The position numbers and the translations under genes were made by a program. Under the pieces are notes generated by a model. It worked only from the letters and a program-made list of their open reading frames with translations. It searched no databases and was not told the origin of the DNA. From Clusia tigrina (lineage: Eukaryota; Arthropoda; Insecta; Diptera; Clusiidae): DNA of 64,000 nt. Where the stretch lies: assembly GCA_920105625.2 (NCBI GenBank), contig OV050030.1, positions 164,957,860-165,021,859 of the forward strand, read 5' to 3'. Positions 21,422-34,300 of this stretch are shown piece by piece; within the stretch, counting starts at the first letter, position 1; each line of letters begins with the position of its first letter.

Positions 21422-23894
21422 CATTTTTTATTATGTCTCAGAAATCAACAGCACACCAATTATGAACCCTCCCAGGAATCGAACCTGCGTCTACAGCTGT
21501 TGTAATCTGTTCATCCAGACAACTACGCTAGCACCAGGTGGTGAACTGACTGATCAAATTCTGTTCATGTACTGTCTCATTCCACCACACACTCTAATCA
21601 ACTCTGTCTCATTATTACCTCTCTTTTGTTCCGTTAGGTCTCTCTCTCTATTTTTTTATTACAATTCAGTGGTGTCATAGTACATTGCTTTTGTTAGTGG
21701 CAGGTTAATTAAGCCTGATCACACTTACCTTCTAAGGATACAATCTATAAAGTTTACAATTTCTTGTGAAGATTCGTCAGTAGACATAGTTGTCACCTTC
21801 TTACCGAATTTATTCTGTAAATGTGAGTAAGTCGATAGTCGTCAATTCTGTGTATATGAAGATTATTTTTGTAACGAATTTATTGACAAGACAAGTTACA
21901 ACAGTAGTTGCAATTGCGTATGTGGTTATGCCACCGTAATAATTTTTCAGAAGAAGAAGAAGAATTATTGAAACATTTTTTTGGCAGATCTTATAGCTAT
22001 TTCGGACACGCCACTTGTCCTCATCAGAGATCTTTCAATGAAAGGCAATTTTTCCCCAAGCATTTTTTATTATGTCTCAGAAATCAACAGCACACCAATT
22101 ATGAACCCTCCCACGAATCGAACCTGGGTCTACAGCTGTTGTGATCTGTCCATCCAGACAACTACGCTACCAGCAGGTGGTGAACTGACTGATCAAATTC
22201 TGTTCATGTACTGTCTCATTCCACCACACACTCTAATCAACTCTGTCTCATTATTACCCCTCTTTTGTTCCGTTAGGTCTCTCTCTCTGTTTTTTTATTA
22301 CATTTCAGTGGTGTCATAGTACATTGCTTTTGTTAGTGGCAGGCTAATTAAGCCTGATCACACTAACCTTCTAAGGATACATTCTATAAAGTTTACAATC
22401 TCTTGTGAAGATTCGTCAGTAGACATAGTTGTCACCTTTTTACCGTATTCATTCTGTTAATGTGAGTAAGTCGAGAGTCGTCAATTCTGTGTATATGAAG
22501 ATTATTTTTGTAACGAATTTATTGACAAGACAAGTTACAACAGTAGTTGCAACTGCGTATGTGGTTATGCCACCGTAATAATTTTTCAGAAGAAGAAGAA
22601 GAATTATTGAAACATTTTTTTGGCAGATCTTATAGCTATTTCGGACACGCCACTTGTCCTCATCAGAGATCTTTCAATGAAAGGCAATTTTTCCCCAAGC
22701 ATTTTTTATTATGTCTCAGAAATCAACAGCACACCAATTATGAACCCCCCAGGAATCGAACCTGGGCCTACAGCTGTTGTAATATGTCCATCCAGACAAC
22801 TACGCTAACTGCAGGTGGTGAACTGACTGATAAAATTCTGTCCATGTACTGTCTCATTCCACCACACACTCTAATCAACTCTGTCTCATTATTACCCCTC
22901 TTTTGTTCCGTTAGGTCTCTCTCTCTGTTTTTTTATTACATTTCAGTGGTGTCATAGTACATTGCTTTTGTTAGTGGCAGGCTAATTAAGCCTGATCACA
23001 CTAACCTTCTAAGGATACATTCTATAAAGTTTACAATCTCTTGTGAAGATTCGTCAGTAGACATAGCTGTCACCTTTTTACCGTATTCATTCTGTTAATG
23101 TGAGTAAGTCGAGAGTCGTCAATTCTGTGTATATGAAGATTATTTTTGTAACGAATTTATTGACAAGACAAGTTACAACAGTAGCTGTACTTGCGTATGT
23201 GGTTATGCCACCGTAATAATTTTTCAGAAGAAGAAGAAGAATTATTGAAACATTTTTTTGGCAGATCTTATAGCTATTTCGGACACGCCACTTGTCCTCA
23301 TCAGAGATCTTTCAATGAAAGGCAATTTTTCCCCAAGCATTTTTTATTATGTCTCAGAAATCAACAGCACACCAATTATGAACCCTCCCAGGAATCGAAC
23401 CTGGGTCTACAGCTGTTGTGATCTGTCCATCCAGACAACTACGCTAACAGCAGGTGGTGAACTGACTGATCAAATTCTGTTCATGTACTGTCTCATTCCA
23501 CCACACACTCTAATCAACTCTGTCTCATTATTACCCCTCTTTTGTTCCGTTAGGTCTCTCTCTCTGTTTTTTTATTACATTTCAGTGGTGTCATAGTACA
23601 TTGCTTTTGTTAGTGGCAGGCTAATTAAGCCTGATCACACTAACCTTCTAAGGATACATTCTATAAAGTTTACAATCTCTTGTGAAGATTCGTCAGTAGA
23701 CATAGTTGTCACCTTTTTACCGTATTCATTCTGTTAATGTGAGTAAGTCGAGAGTCGTCAATTCTGTGTATATGAAGATTATTTTTGTAACGAATTTATT
23801 GACAAGACAAGTTACAACAGTAGTTGCAACTGCGTATGTGGTTATGCCACCGTAATAATTTTTCAGAAGAAGAAGACGAATTATTGAAACATTT

Positions 23895-26800
23895 TTTTGG
23901 CAGATCTTATAGCTATTTCGGACACGCCACTTGTCCTCATCAGAGATCTTTCAATGAAAGGCAATTTTTCCCCAAGCATTTTTTATTATGTCTCAGAAAT
24001 CAACAGCACACCAATTATGAATCCTCCCAGGAATCGAACCTGGGTCTACAGCTGTTGTAATATGTCCATCCAGACAACTACGCTAACTGCAGGTGGTGAA
24101 CTGACTGATAAAATTCTGTTCATGTACTGTCTCATTCCACCACACACTCTAATCAACTCTGTCTCTTTATTACCCCTCTTTTGTTCCGTTAGGTCTCTCT
24201 CTCTATTTGTTTTATTATATTTCAGTGGTGTCATAGTACATTGCTTTTGTTAGTGGCAGGCTAATTAAGCCTGATCACACTAACCTTCTAAGGATACAAT
24301 CTATAAAGTTTACAATCTCTTGTGAAGATTCGTCAGTAGACATAGTTGTCACCTTTTTTACCGTATTCATTCATTAAATGTGAGTAAGTCGATAGTCGTC
24401 AATCCTGTGTATATGAAGATTATTTTTGTAACGAATTTATTGACAAGACAAGTTACAACAGTAGTTGCAATTGCGTATGTGGTTATGCCACCGTAATAAT
24501 TTTTCAGAAGAAGAAGAAGAATTATTGAAACATTTTTTTGGCAGATCTTATAGCTATTTCGGACACGCCACTTGTCCTCATCAGAGATCTTTCAATGAAC
24601 GGCAATTTTTCCCCAAGCATTTTTTATTATGTCTCAGAAATCAACAGCACACCAATTATGAACCCTCCCAGGAATCGAACCTGGGTCTACAGCTGTTGTA
24701 ATCTGTTCATCCAGACAACTACGCTAGCACCAGGTGGTGAACTGACTGATCAAATTCTGTTCATGTACTGTCTCATTCCACCACACACTCTAATCAACTC
24801 TGTCTCATTATTACCCCTCTTTTGTTCCGGTAGGCCTCTCTCTCTGTTTTTTTATTACATTTGAGTGGTGTCATAGTACATTGCTTTTGTTAGTGGCAGG
24901 CTAATTAAGCCTGATCACACTAACCTTCTAAGGATACAATCTATAAAGTTTACAATTTCTTGTGTAGATTCGTCAGTAGACATAGTTGTCACCTTTTTAC
25001 CGCATTCATTCATTAAATGTGAGTAAGTCGATAGTCGTCAATTCTGTGTATATGAAGATTATTTTTGTAACGAATTTATTGACAAGACAAGTTACAACAG
25101 TAGTTGCAATTGCGTATGTGGTTATGCCACCGTAATAATTTTGCAGAAGAGGAAGAAGAATTATTGAAACCTTTTTTTGGCAGATCTTATAGCTATTTCG
25201 GACACGCCACTTGTCCTCAGCAGAGATCTTTCAATGAAAGGCAATTTTTCCTCAAGAATTTTTTATTATGTCTCAGAAATCAACAGCACACCAATTATGA
25301 ACCCTCCCAGGAATCGAACCTGCGTCTACAGCTGTTGTAATCTGTCCATCCAGACAACTACGCTAACAGCAGGTGGTGAACTGACTGATCAAATTCTGTT
25401 CATGTACTGTCTCATTCCACCACACACTCTAATCCACTCTGTCTCATTATTACCCCTCTTTTGTTCCGTTAGGTCTCTCTCTCTGTTTTTTTATTACATT
25501 TCAGTGGTGTCATAGTAGATTGCTTTTGTTAGTGGCAGGCTAATTAAGCCTGATCACACTAACCTTCTAAGGATACATTCTATAATGTTTACAATATCTT
25601 GTGAAGATTCGTCAGTAGACATAGTTTTCACCTTTTTACCGTATTCATTCTGTTATTGTGAGTAAGTCGATAGTCGTCAATTCTGTGTATATGAAGATTA
25701 TTTTTGTAACGAATTTATTGACAAGACAAGTTACAACAGTAGTTGCAACTGCGTATGTGGTGATGCCACCGTAATAATTTTTCAGCAGAAGAAGAAGAAT
25801 TATTGAAACATTTTTTTGGCAGATCTTATAGCTATTTCGGACACGCCACTTGTCCTCATCAGAGATATTTCAATGAAAGGCAATTTTTCCCCAAGCATTT
25901 TTTATTATGTCTCAGAAATCAACAGCACACCAATTATGAACCCTCCCAGGAATCGAACCTGGGTCTACAGCTGTTGTAATCTGTTCATCCAGACAACTAC
26001 GCTAGCACCAGGTGGTGAACTGACTGATCAAATTCTGTTCATGTACTGTCTCATTCCACCACACACTCTAATCAACTCTGTCTCATTATTACCCCTCTTT
26101 TGTTCCGTTAGGTCTCTCTCTCTGTTTTTTTATTACATTTCAGTGGTGCCATAGTACATTGCTTTTGTCAGTGGCAGGCTAATTAAGCCTGATCACACTA
26201 ACCTTCTAAGGATACATTCTATAAAGTTTACAATTTCTTGTGAAGATTCGTCAGTAGACATAGCTGTCACCTTTTTACCGTATTCATTCTGTTAATGTGA
26301 GTAAGTCGATAGTCGTCAATTCTGTGTATATGAAGATTATTTTTGTAACGAATTTATTGACAAGACAAGTTACAACAGTAGTTGCAACTGCGTATGTGGT
26401 TATGCCACCGTAATAATTTTTCAGAATAAGAAGAAGAAGAATTATTGAAACATTTTTTTGGCAGATCTTATAGCTATTTCGGACACGCCACTTGTCCTCA
26501 TCAGAGATCTTTCAATGAAAGGCAGTTTTTCCCCAAGCATTTTTTATTATGTCTCAGAAATCAACAGCACACCAATTATGAACCCTCCCAGGAATCGAAC
26601 CTGGGTCTACAGCTGTTGTAATCTGTTCATCCAGACAACTACGCTAGCACCAGGTGGTGAACTGACTGATCAAATTATGTTCATGTACTGTCTCATTCCA
26701 TCACACACTCTAATCAACTCTGTCTCATTATTACCCCTCTTTTGTTCCGTTAGGTCTCTCTCTCTGTTTTTTTATTACATTTCAGTGGTGCCATAGTACA

Positions 26801-29800
26801 TTGCTTTTGTCAGTGGCAGGCTAATTAAGCCTGATCACACTAACCTTCCAAGGATACATTCTATAAAGTTTACAATTTCTTGTGAAGATTCGTCAGTAGA
26901 CATAGTTGTCACCTTTTTACCGTATTCATTCTGTTAATGTGAGTAAGTCGATAGTCGTCAATTCTGTGTATATGAAGGTTATTTTTGTAACGAATTTATT
27001 GACAAACCAAGTTACAACAGTAGTTGTAACTGCGTATGTGGTTATGCCACCGTAATAGTTTTTCAGAAGAAGAAGTAGAATTATTGAAACATTTTTTTTG
27101 CAGATCTTATAGCTATTTCGGACACGCCACTTGTCCTCATCAGAGATCTTTCAATGAAAGGCAATTTTTCCCCAAGCATTTTTTATTATGTCTCAGAAAT
27201 CAACAGCACACCAATTATGAACCCTCCCAGGAATCGAACCTGGGTCTACAGCTGTTGTAATCTGTCCATCCAGACAACTACGCTAACAGCAGGTGGTGAA
27301 CTGACTGATCAAATTCTGTTCATGTACTGTCTCATTCCACCACACATTCTAATCAACTCTGTCTCATTATTACCCCTCTTTTGTTCCGTTAGGTCTCTCT
27401 CTCTCCGATTTTTATTACATTTCAGTGGTGTCATAGTACATTGCTTTTGTTAGTGGCAGGCTAATTAAGCCTGATCACACTAACCTTCTAAGGACACATT
27501 CTATAAAGTTTACAATCTCTTGGGAAGATTCGTCAGTAGACATAGGTTTCACCTTTTTACCGTATTCATTCTGTTAATGTGAGTAACTCGATAGTCGTCA
27601 ATTCTGTGTATATGAAGATTATTTTTGTAACGAATTTATTGACAAGACAAGTTACAACAGTAGTTGCAACTGCGTATGTGGTGATGCCACCGTAATAATT
27701 TTTCAGCAGAAGAAGAAGAATTATTGAAACATTTTTTTGGCAGATCTTATAGCTATTTCGGACACGCCACTTGTCCTCATCAGAGATATTTCAATGAAAG
27801 GCAATTTTTCCTCAAGCATTTTTTATTATGTCTCAGAAATCAACAGCACACCAATTATGAACCCTCCCAGGAATCGAACCTGGGTCTACAGCTGTTGTAA
27901 TCTGTTCATCCAGACAACTACGCTAGCACCAGGTGGTGAACTGACTGATCAAATTCTGTTCATGTACTGTCTCATTCCACCACACACTCTAATCAACTCT
28001 GTCTCATTATTACCCCTCTTTTGTTCCGTTAGGTCTCTCTCTCTGTTTTTTTATTACATTTCAGTGGTGCCATAGTACATTGCTTTTGTCAGTGGCAGGC
28101 TAATTAAGCCTGATCACACTAACCTTCTAAGGATACATTCTATAAAGTTTACAATTTCTTGTGAAGATTCGTCAGTAGACATAGCTGTCACCTTTTTACC
28201 GTATTCATTCTGTTAATGTGAGTAAGTCGATAGTCGTCAATTCTGTGTATATGAAGATTATTTTTGTAACGAATTTATTGACAAGACAAGTTACAACAGT
28301 AGTTGCAACTGCGTATGTGGTTATGCCACCGTAATAGTTTTTCAGAAGAAGAAGTAGAATTATTGAAACATTTTTTTTGCAGATCTTATAGCTATTTCGG
28401 ACACGCCACTTGTCCTCATCAGAGATCTTTCAATGAAAGGCAATTTTTCCCCAAGCATTTTTTATTATGTCTCAGAAATCAACAGCACACCAATTATGAA
28501 CCCTCCCAGGAATCGAACCTGGGTCTACAGCTGTTGTAATCTGTCCATCCAGACAACTACGCTAACAGCAGGTGGTGAACTGACTGATCAAATTCTGTTC
28601 ATGTACTGTCTCATTCCACCACACACTCTAATCAACTCTGTCTCATTATTACCCCTCTTTTGTTCCGTTAGGTCTCTCTCTCTGTTTTTTTTATTACATT
28701 TCAGTGGTGCCATAGTACATTGCTTTTGTCAGTGGCAGGCTAATTAAGCCTGATCACACTAACCTTCTAAGGATACATTCTATAAAGTTTACAATTTCTT
28801 GTGAAGATTCGTCAGTAGACATAGCTGTCACCTTTTTACCGTATTCATTCTGTTAATGTGAGTAAGTCGATAGTCGTCAATTCTGTGTATATGAAGATTA
28901 TTTTTGTAACGAATTTATTGACAAGACAAGTTACAACAGTAGTTGCAATTGCGTATGTGGTTTTGCCACCGTAATAATTTTTCAGAAGAAGAAGTAGAAT
29001 TATTGAAACATTTTTTTTGCAGATCTTATAGCTATTTCGGACACGCCACTTGTCCTCATCAGAGATCTTTCAATGAAAGGCAATTTTTCCCCAAGCATTT
29101 TTTATTATGTCTCAGAAATCAACAGCACACCAATTATGAACCCTCCCAGGAATCGAACCTGGGTCTACAGCTGTTGTAATCTGTCCATCCAGACAACTAC
29201 GCTAACAGCAGGTGGTGAACTGACTGATCAAATTCTGTTCATGTACTGTCTCATTCCACCACACATTCTAATCAACTCTGTCTCATTATTACCCCTCTTT
29301 TGTTCCGTTAGGTCTCTCTCTCTCTGATTTTTATTACATTTCAGTGGTGTCATAGTACATTGCTTTTGTTAGTGGCAGGCTAATTAAGCCTGATCACACT
29401 AACCTTCTAAGGACACATTCTATAAAGTTTACAATCTCTTGGGAAGATTCGTCAGTAGACATAGGTTTCACCTTTTTACCGTATTCATTCTGTTAATGTG
29501 AGTAACTCGATAGTCGTCAATTCTGTGTATATGAAGATTATTTTTGTAACGAATTTATTGACAAGACAGGTTACAACAGTAGTTGCAACTGCGTATGTGG
29601 TGATGCCACCGTAATAATTTTTCAGCAGAAGAAGAAGAATTATTGAAACATTTTTTTGGCAGATCTTATAGCTATTTCGGACACGCCACTTGTCCTCATC
29701 AGAGATATTTCAATGAAAGGCAATTTTTCCTCAAGCATTTTTTATTATGTCTCAGAAATCAACAGCACACCAATTATGAACCCTCCCAGGAATCGAACCA

Positions 29801-31326
29801 GGGTCTACAGCTGTTGTAATCTGTTCATCCAGACAACTACGCTAGCACCAGGTGGTGAACTGACTGATCAAATTCTGTTCATGTACTGTCTCATTCCACC
29901 ACACACTCTAATCAACTCTGTCTCATTATTACCCCTCTTTTGTTCCGTTAGGTCTCTCTCTCTGTTTTTTTATTACATTTCAGTGGTGCCATAGTACATT
30001 GCTTTTGTCAGTGGCAGACTAATTAAGCCTGATCACACTAACCTTCTAAGGATACATTCTATAAAGTTTACAATTTCTTGTGAAGATTCGTCAGTAGACA
30101 TAGCTGTCACCTTTTTACCGTATTCATTCTGTTAATGTGAGTAAGTCGATAGTCGTCAATTCTGTGTATATGAAGATTATTTTTGTAACGAATTTATTGA
30201 CAAGACAAGTTACAACAGTAGTTGCAACTGCGTATGTGGTTATGCCACCGTAATAAATTTTCAGAATAAGAAGAAGAAGAATTATTGAAACATTTTTTTG
30301 GCAGATCTTATAGCTATTTCGGACACGCCACTTGTCCTCATCAGAGATCTTTCAATGAAAGGCAGTTTTTCCCCAAGCATTTTTTATTATGTCTCAGAAA
30401 TCAACAGCACACCAATTATGAACCCTCCCAGGAATCGAACCTGGGTCTACAGCTGTTGTAATCTGTCCATCCAGACAACTAGGCTAACAGCAGGTGGTGA
30501 ACTGACTGATCAAATTCTGTTCATGTACTTTCTCATTCCACCACACACTCTAATCAACTCTGTCTCATTATTACCCCTCTTTTGTTCCGTTAAGTCTCTC
30601 TCTCTGATTTTTTATTACATTTCAGTGGTGTCATAGTACATTGCTTTTGTTAGTGGCAGGCTAATTAAGCCTGATCACACTAACCTTCTAAGGATACATT
30701 CTATAAAGTTTACAATATCTTGTGAAGATTCGTCAGTAGACATAGTTGTCACCTTCTTACCGTATTCATTCTGTAAATGTGAGTAAGTCGTTAGTCGTCA
30801 ATTCTGTGTATATGACGATTATTTTTGTAACGAATCTATTGACAAGCCAAGTTACAACAGTAGTTGCAACTGCGTATGTGGTTATGCCAACGTAATAATT
30901 TTTGAGAAGAAGAAGAAGAATTATTGAAACTTTTTTTTTGCAGATCTTATAGCTATTTCGGACACTCCACTTGTCCACATCAGAGATCTTTCAATGAAAG
31001 GCAATTTTTCCCCAAGCATTTTTTATTATGTCTCAGAAATCAACAGCACACCAATTATGAACCCTCCCAGGAATCGAACCTGGGTCTACAGCTATTGTAA
31101 TCTGTCCATCCAGACAACTACGCTAACAGCAGGTGGTGAACTGACTGATCAAATTCTGTTCATGTACTGTCTCATTCCACCACACACTCTAATCAACTCT
31201 GTCTCATTATTACCCCTCTTTTGTTCCGTTAGGTCTCTCTCTCTCTCTGTTTTTTTTATTAGATTTCAGTGGTGTCATAGTACATTGCTTTTGTTAGTGG
31301 CAGGCTAATTAAGCCTGATCACACTA
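23895..31326 (+). repeat. Array segment with 1919-1921-bp repeats (units 24283 to 30683)
   Basis: Unit starts: 24283, 24923, 25562, 26201, 26843, 27483, 28122, 28762, 29402, 30041, 30683. Units 27483 and 29402 share GGGAAGATTCG, CATAGGTTTCACC and GTAACTCGATAG and lie 1919 bp apart; unit 25562 is a looser relative. Units 26201 and 30041 share GAATAAGAAGAAG and GGCAGTTTTTCC, 3840 bp apart. Units 26843, 28122 and 28762 share GAAGTAGAATT and TTTTTTTTGCAG. Many units here carry the TAGCACCAGG variant just 5' of the A box (near 24726, 25994, 26646, 27926, 29842). Unit 30683 is the most divergent, with several private changes (CGTTAGTCG, TATGACGATT, GCCAACG, GGACACTCC). Confidence 0.83.
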
Positions 31327-34300
31327 ACCTTCTAAGGATACATTCTATAAAGTTTACAATATCTTGTGAAGATTCGTCAGTAGACATATTTGTCACCTTT
31401 TTAACGTATTCATTATGTTAATGTGAGTAAGTGGATAGTCGTCAATTCTGTGTATATGAAGATTATTTTTGTAACGAATTTATTGACAAGACAAGTTACA
31501 ACAGTAGCTGTACTTGCGTATGTGGTTATGCCACCGTAATAATTTTTCAGAAGAAGAAGAAGAATTATTGAAACATTTTTTTTGCAGATCTTATAGCTAT
31601 TTCGGACACGCCACTTGTCCTCATCAGAGATCTTTCAATGAAAGGCAATTTTTCCCCAAGCATTTTTTATTATGTCTCAGAAATCAACAGCACACCAATT
31701 ATGAACCCTCCCAGGAATCGAACCTGGGTCTACAGCTGTTGTAATGTGTCCACCCAGACATCTACGCTAACAGCAGGTGGTGAACTGACTGATCAAATTA
31801 TGTTCATGTACTGTCTCATTCCACCACACACTCTAATCAACTCTGTCTCATTATTACCCCTCTTTTGTTCCGTTATGTCTCTCTCTCTGTTTTTTTATTA
31901 CATTTCAGTGGTGTCATAGTACATTGCTTTTGTTAGTGGCAGGCTAATTAAGCCTGATCACACTAACCTTCTAAGGATACATTCTATAAAGTTTACAATC
32001 TCTTGTGAAGATTCGTCAGTAGACATAGTTGTCACCTTTTTACCGTATTCATGCTGTTAATATGAGTAAGTCGATAGTTGTCAATCCTGTGTATATGAAG
32101 ATTATTTTTGTAACGAATTTATTGACAAGACAAGTTACAACGGTAGTTGCAATTGCGTATGTGGTTATGCCACCGTAATAATTTTTCAGAAGAAGAAGAA
32201 GAATTATTGAAACATTTTTTTGGCAGATCTTATAGCTATTTCGGACACGCCACTTGTCCTCATCAGAGATCTTTCAATGAAAGGCAATTTTTCCCCAAGC
32301 ATTATTTATTATGTCTCAGAAATCAACAGCACACCAATTATGAACCCTCCCAGGAATCGAACCTGGGTCTACAGCTGTTGTAATGTGTCCACCCAGACAT
32401 CTACGCTAACAGCAGGTGGTGAACTGACTGATCAAATTCTGTTCATGTACTGTCTCATTCCACCACACACTCTAATCAACTCTGTCTCATTGTTACCCTT
32501 CTTTTGTTCCGTTAAGTCTCTCTATCTCTGTTTTTTTATTACATTTCAGTGGTGTCATAGTACATTGCTTTTGTTAGTGGCAGGCTAATTAAGCCTGATC
32601 ACACTAACCTTCTAAGGATACATTCTATAGAGCTTACAATCTCTTGTGAAGATTCGTCAGTAGACATAGTTGCCACCTTTTTACCGTATTCATTCTGTTA
32701 ATATGAGTAAGTCGATAGTCGTCAATCCTGTGTATATGAAGATTATTTTTGTAACGAATTTATTGACAAGACAAGTTACAACAGTAGTTGCAATTGCGTA
32801 TGTGGTTATGCCACCGTAATAATTTTTCAGAAGAAGATGAAGAATTATTGAAACATTTTTTTGGCAGATCTTATAGCTATTATGGACACGCTACTTGTCC
32901 TCATCACAGATCTTTCAATGAAAGGCAATTTTTCCCCAAGCATTTTTTATTATGTCTCAGAAATCAACAGCACACCAATTATGAACCCTCCCAGGAATCG
33001 AACCTGGGTCTACAGCTGTTGTAATCTGTGCATCCAGACAACTACGCTAACTGCAGTTAGTGAACTGACTGATCAAATTCTGTTCATGTACTGTCTCATT
33101 CCACCACACACTCTAATCAACTCTGTCTCAATTTTACCCCTCTTTTGTTCCGTTAGGTCTCTCTCTCTCTGTTTTTTTATTACATTTCAGTGGTGCCATA
33201 GTACATTGCTTTTGACAGTGGCAGGCTAATTAAGCCTGATCACACTTACCTTCTATGGATACATTCTATAAAGTTTACAATTTCTTGTGAAGATTCGTCA
33301 GTAGACATAGTTGTCACCTTTTTACCGTATTCATTCTGTAACTGTTAGTAAGTCCATAGTCGTCAATTCTGTGTATATGAAGGTTATTTTTGTAACGAAT
33401 TTATTGACAAGCCAAGTTACAACAGTAGTTGCAACTGCGTATGTGGTTATGCCAGCGTAATAATTTTTCAGAAGAAGAAGAAGAATTATTGAAACATTTT
33501 TTTGGCAGATCTTATAGCTATTTCGGACACGCCACTTGTCCTCATCAGAGATCTTTCAATGAAAGGCAATTTTTCCCCAAGCATTATTTATTATGTCTCA
33601 GAAATCAACAGCACACCAATTATGAACCCTCCCAGGAATCGAACCTGGGTCTACAGCTGTTGTAATGTGTCCACCCAGACATCTACGCTAACAGCAGGTG
33701 GTGAACTGACTGATCAAATTCTGTTCATGTACTGTCTCATTCCACCACACACTCTAATCAACTCTGTCTCATTGTTACCCTTCTTTTGTTCCGTTAAGTC
33801 TCTCTATCTCTGTTTTTTTATTACATTTCAGTGGTGTCATAGTACATTGCTTTTGTTAGTGGCAGGCTAATTAAGCCTGATCACACTAACCTTCTAAGGA
33901 TACATTCTATAGAGCTTACAATCTCTTGTGAAGAATCGTCAGTAGACATAGTTGCCACCTTTTTACCGTATTCATTCTGTTAATATGAGTAAGTCGATAG
34001 TCGTCAATCCTGTGTATATGAAGATTATTTTTGTAACGAATTTATTGACAAGCCAAGTTACAACAGTAGTTGCAACTGCGTATGTGGTTATGCCACCGTA
34101 ATAGTTTTTCAGAAGAAGAAGAAGAATTATTGAAACATTTTTTTTGCAGATGTTATAGCTATTTCGGACACGCCACTTGTCCTCATCAGAGATCTTTCAA
34201 TGAAAGGCAATTTTTCCCCAAGCATTTTTTATTATGTCTCAGAAATCAACAGCACACCAATTATGAACCCTCCCAGGAATCGAACCTGGGTCTACAACTG

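Larger units (their letters stand above)
17184..23894 (+). repeat. Two adjacent, nearly identical 3356-bp higher-order blocks
   Basis: Copy 1 is about 17184-20539 and copy 2 about 20540-23894. Unit starts pair exactly: 17565/20921, 18371/21727, 19010/22366 at 3356 bp; 19649/23004 and 20288/23643 at 3355 bp after a one-base loss. Each copy contains a 166-bp duplication, a unit with TTACCGAATTTATTC and CCTGCGTC, one with CCCACGAATCG, one with the A-like ATATGTCC, and one with AGCTGTACTTGCG. The only differences I noticed are the lost T near 22748 and T to C at 22842. The left boundary lies between ACATATTTTTGG at about 17180 and AGAGATATTTC at about 17231. Such similarity means a very recent duplication or an assembly artefact. 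Confidence 0.9.
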
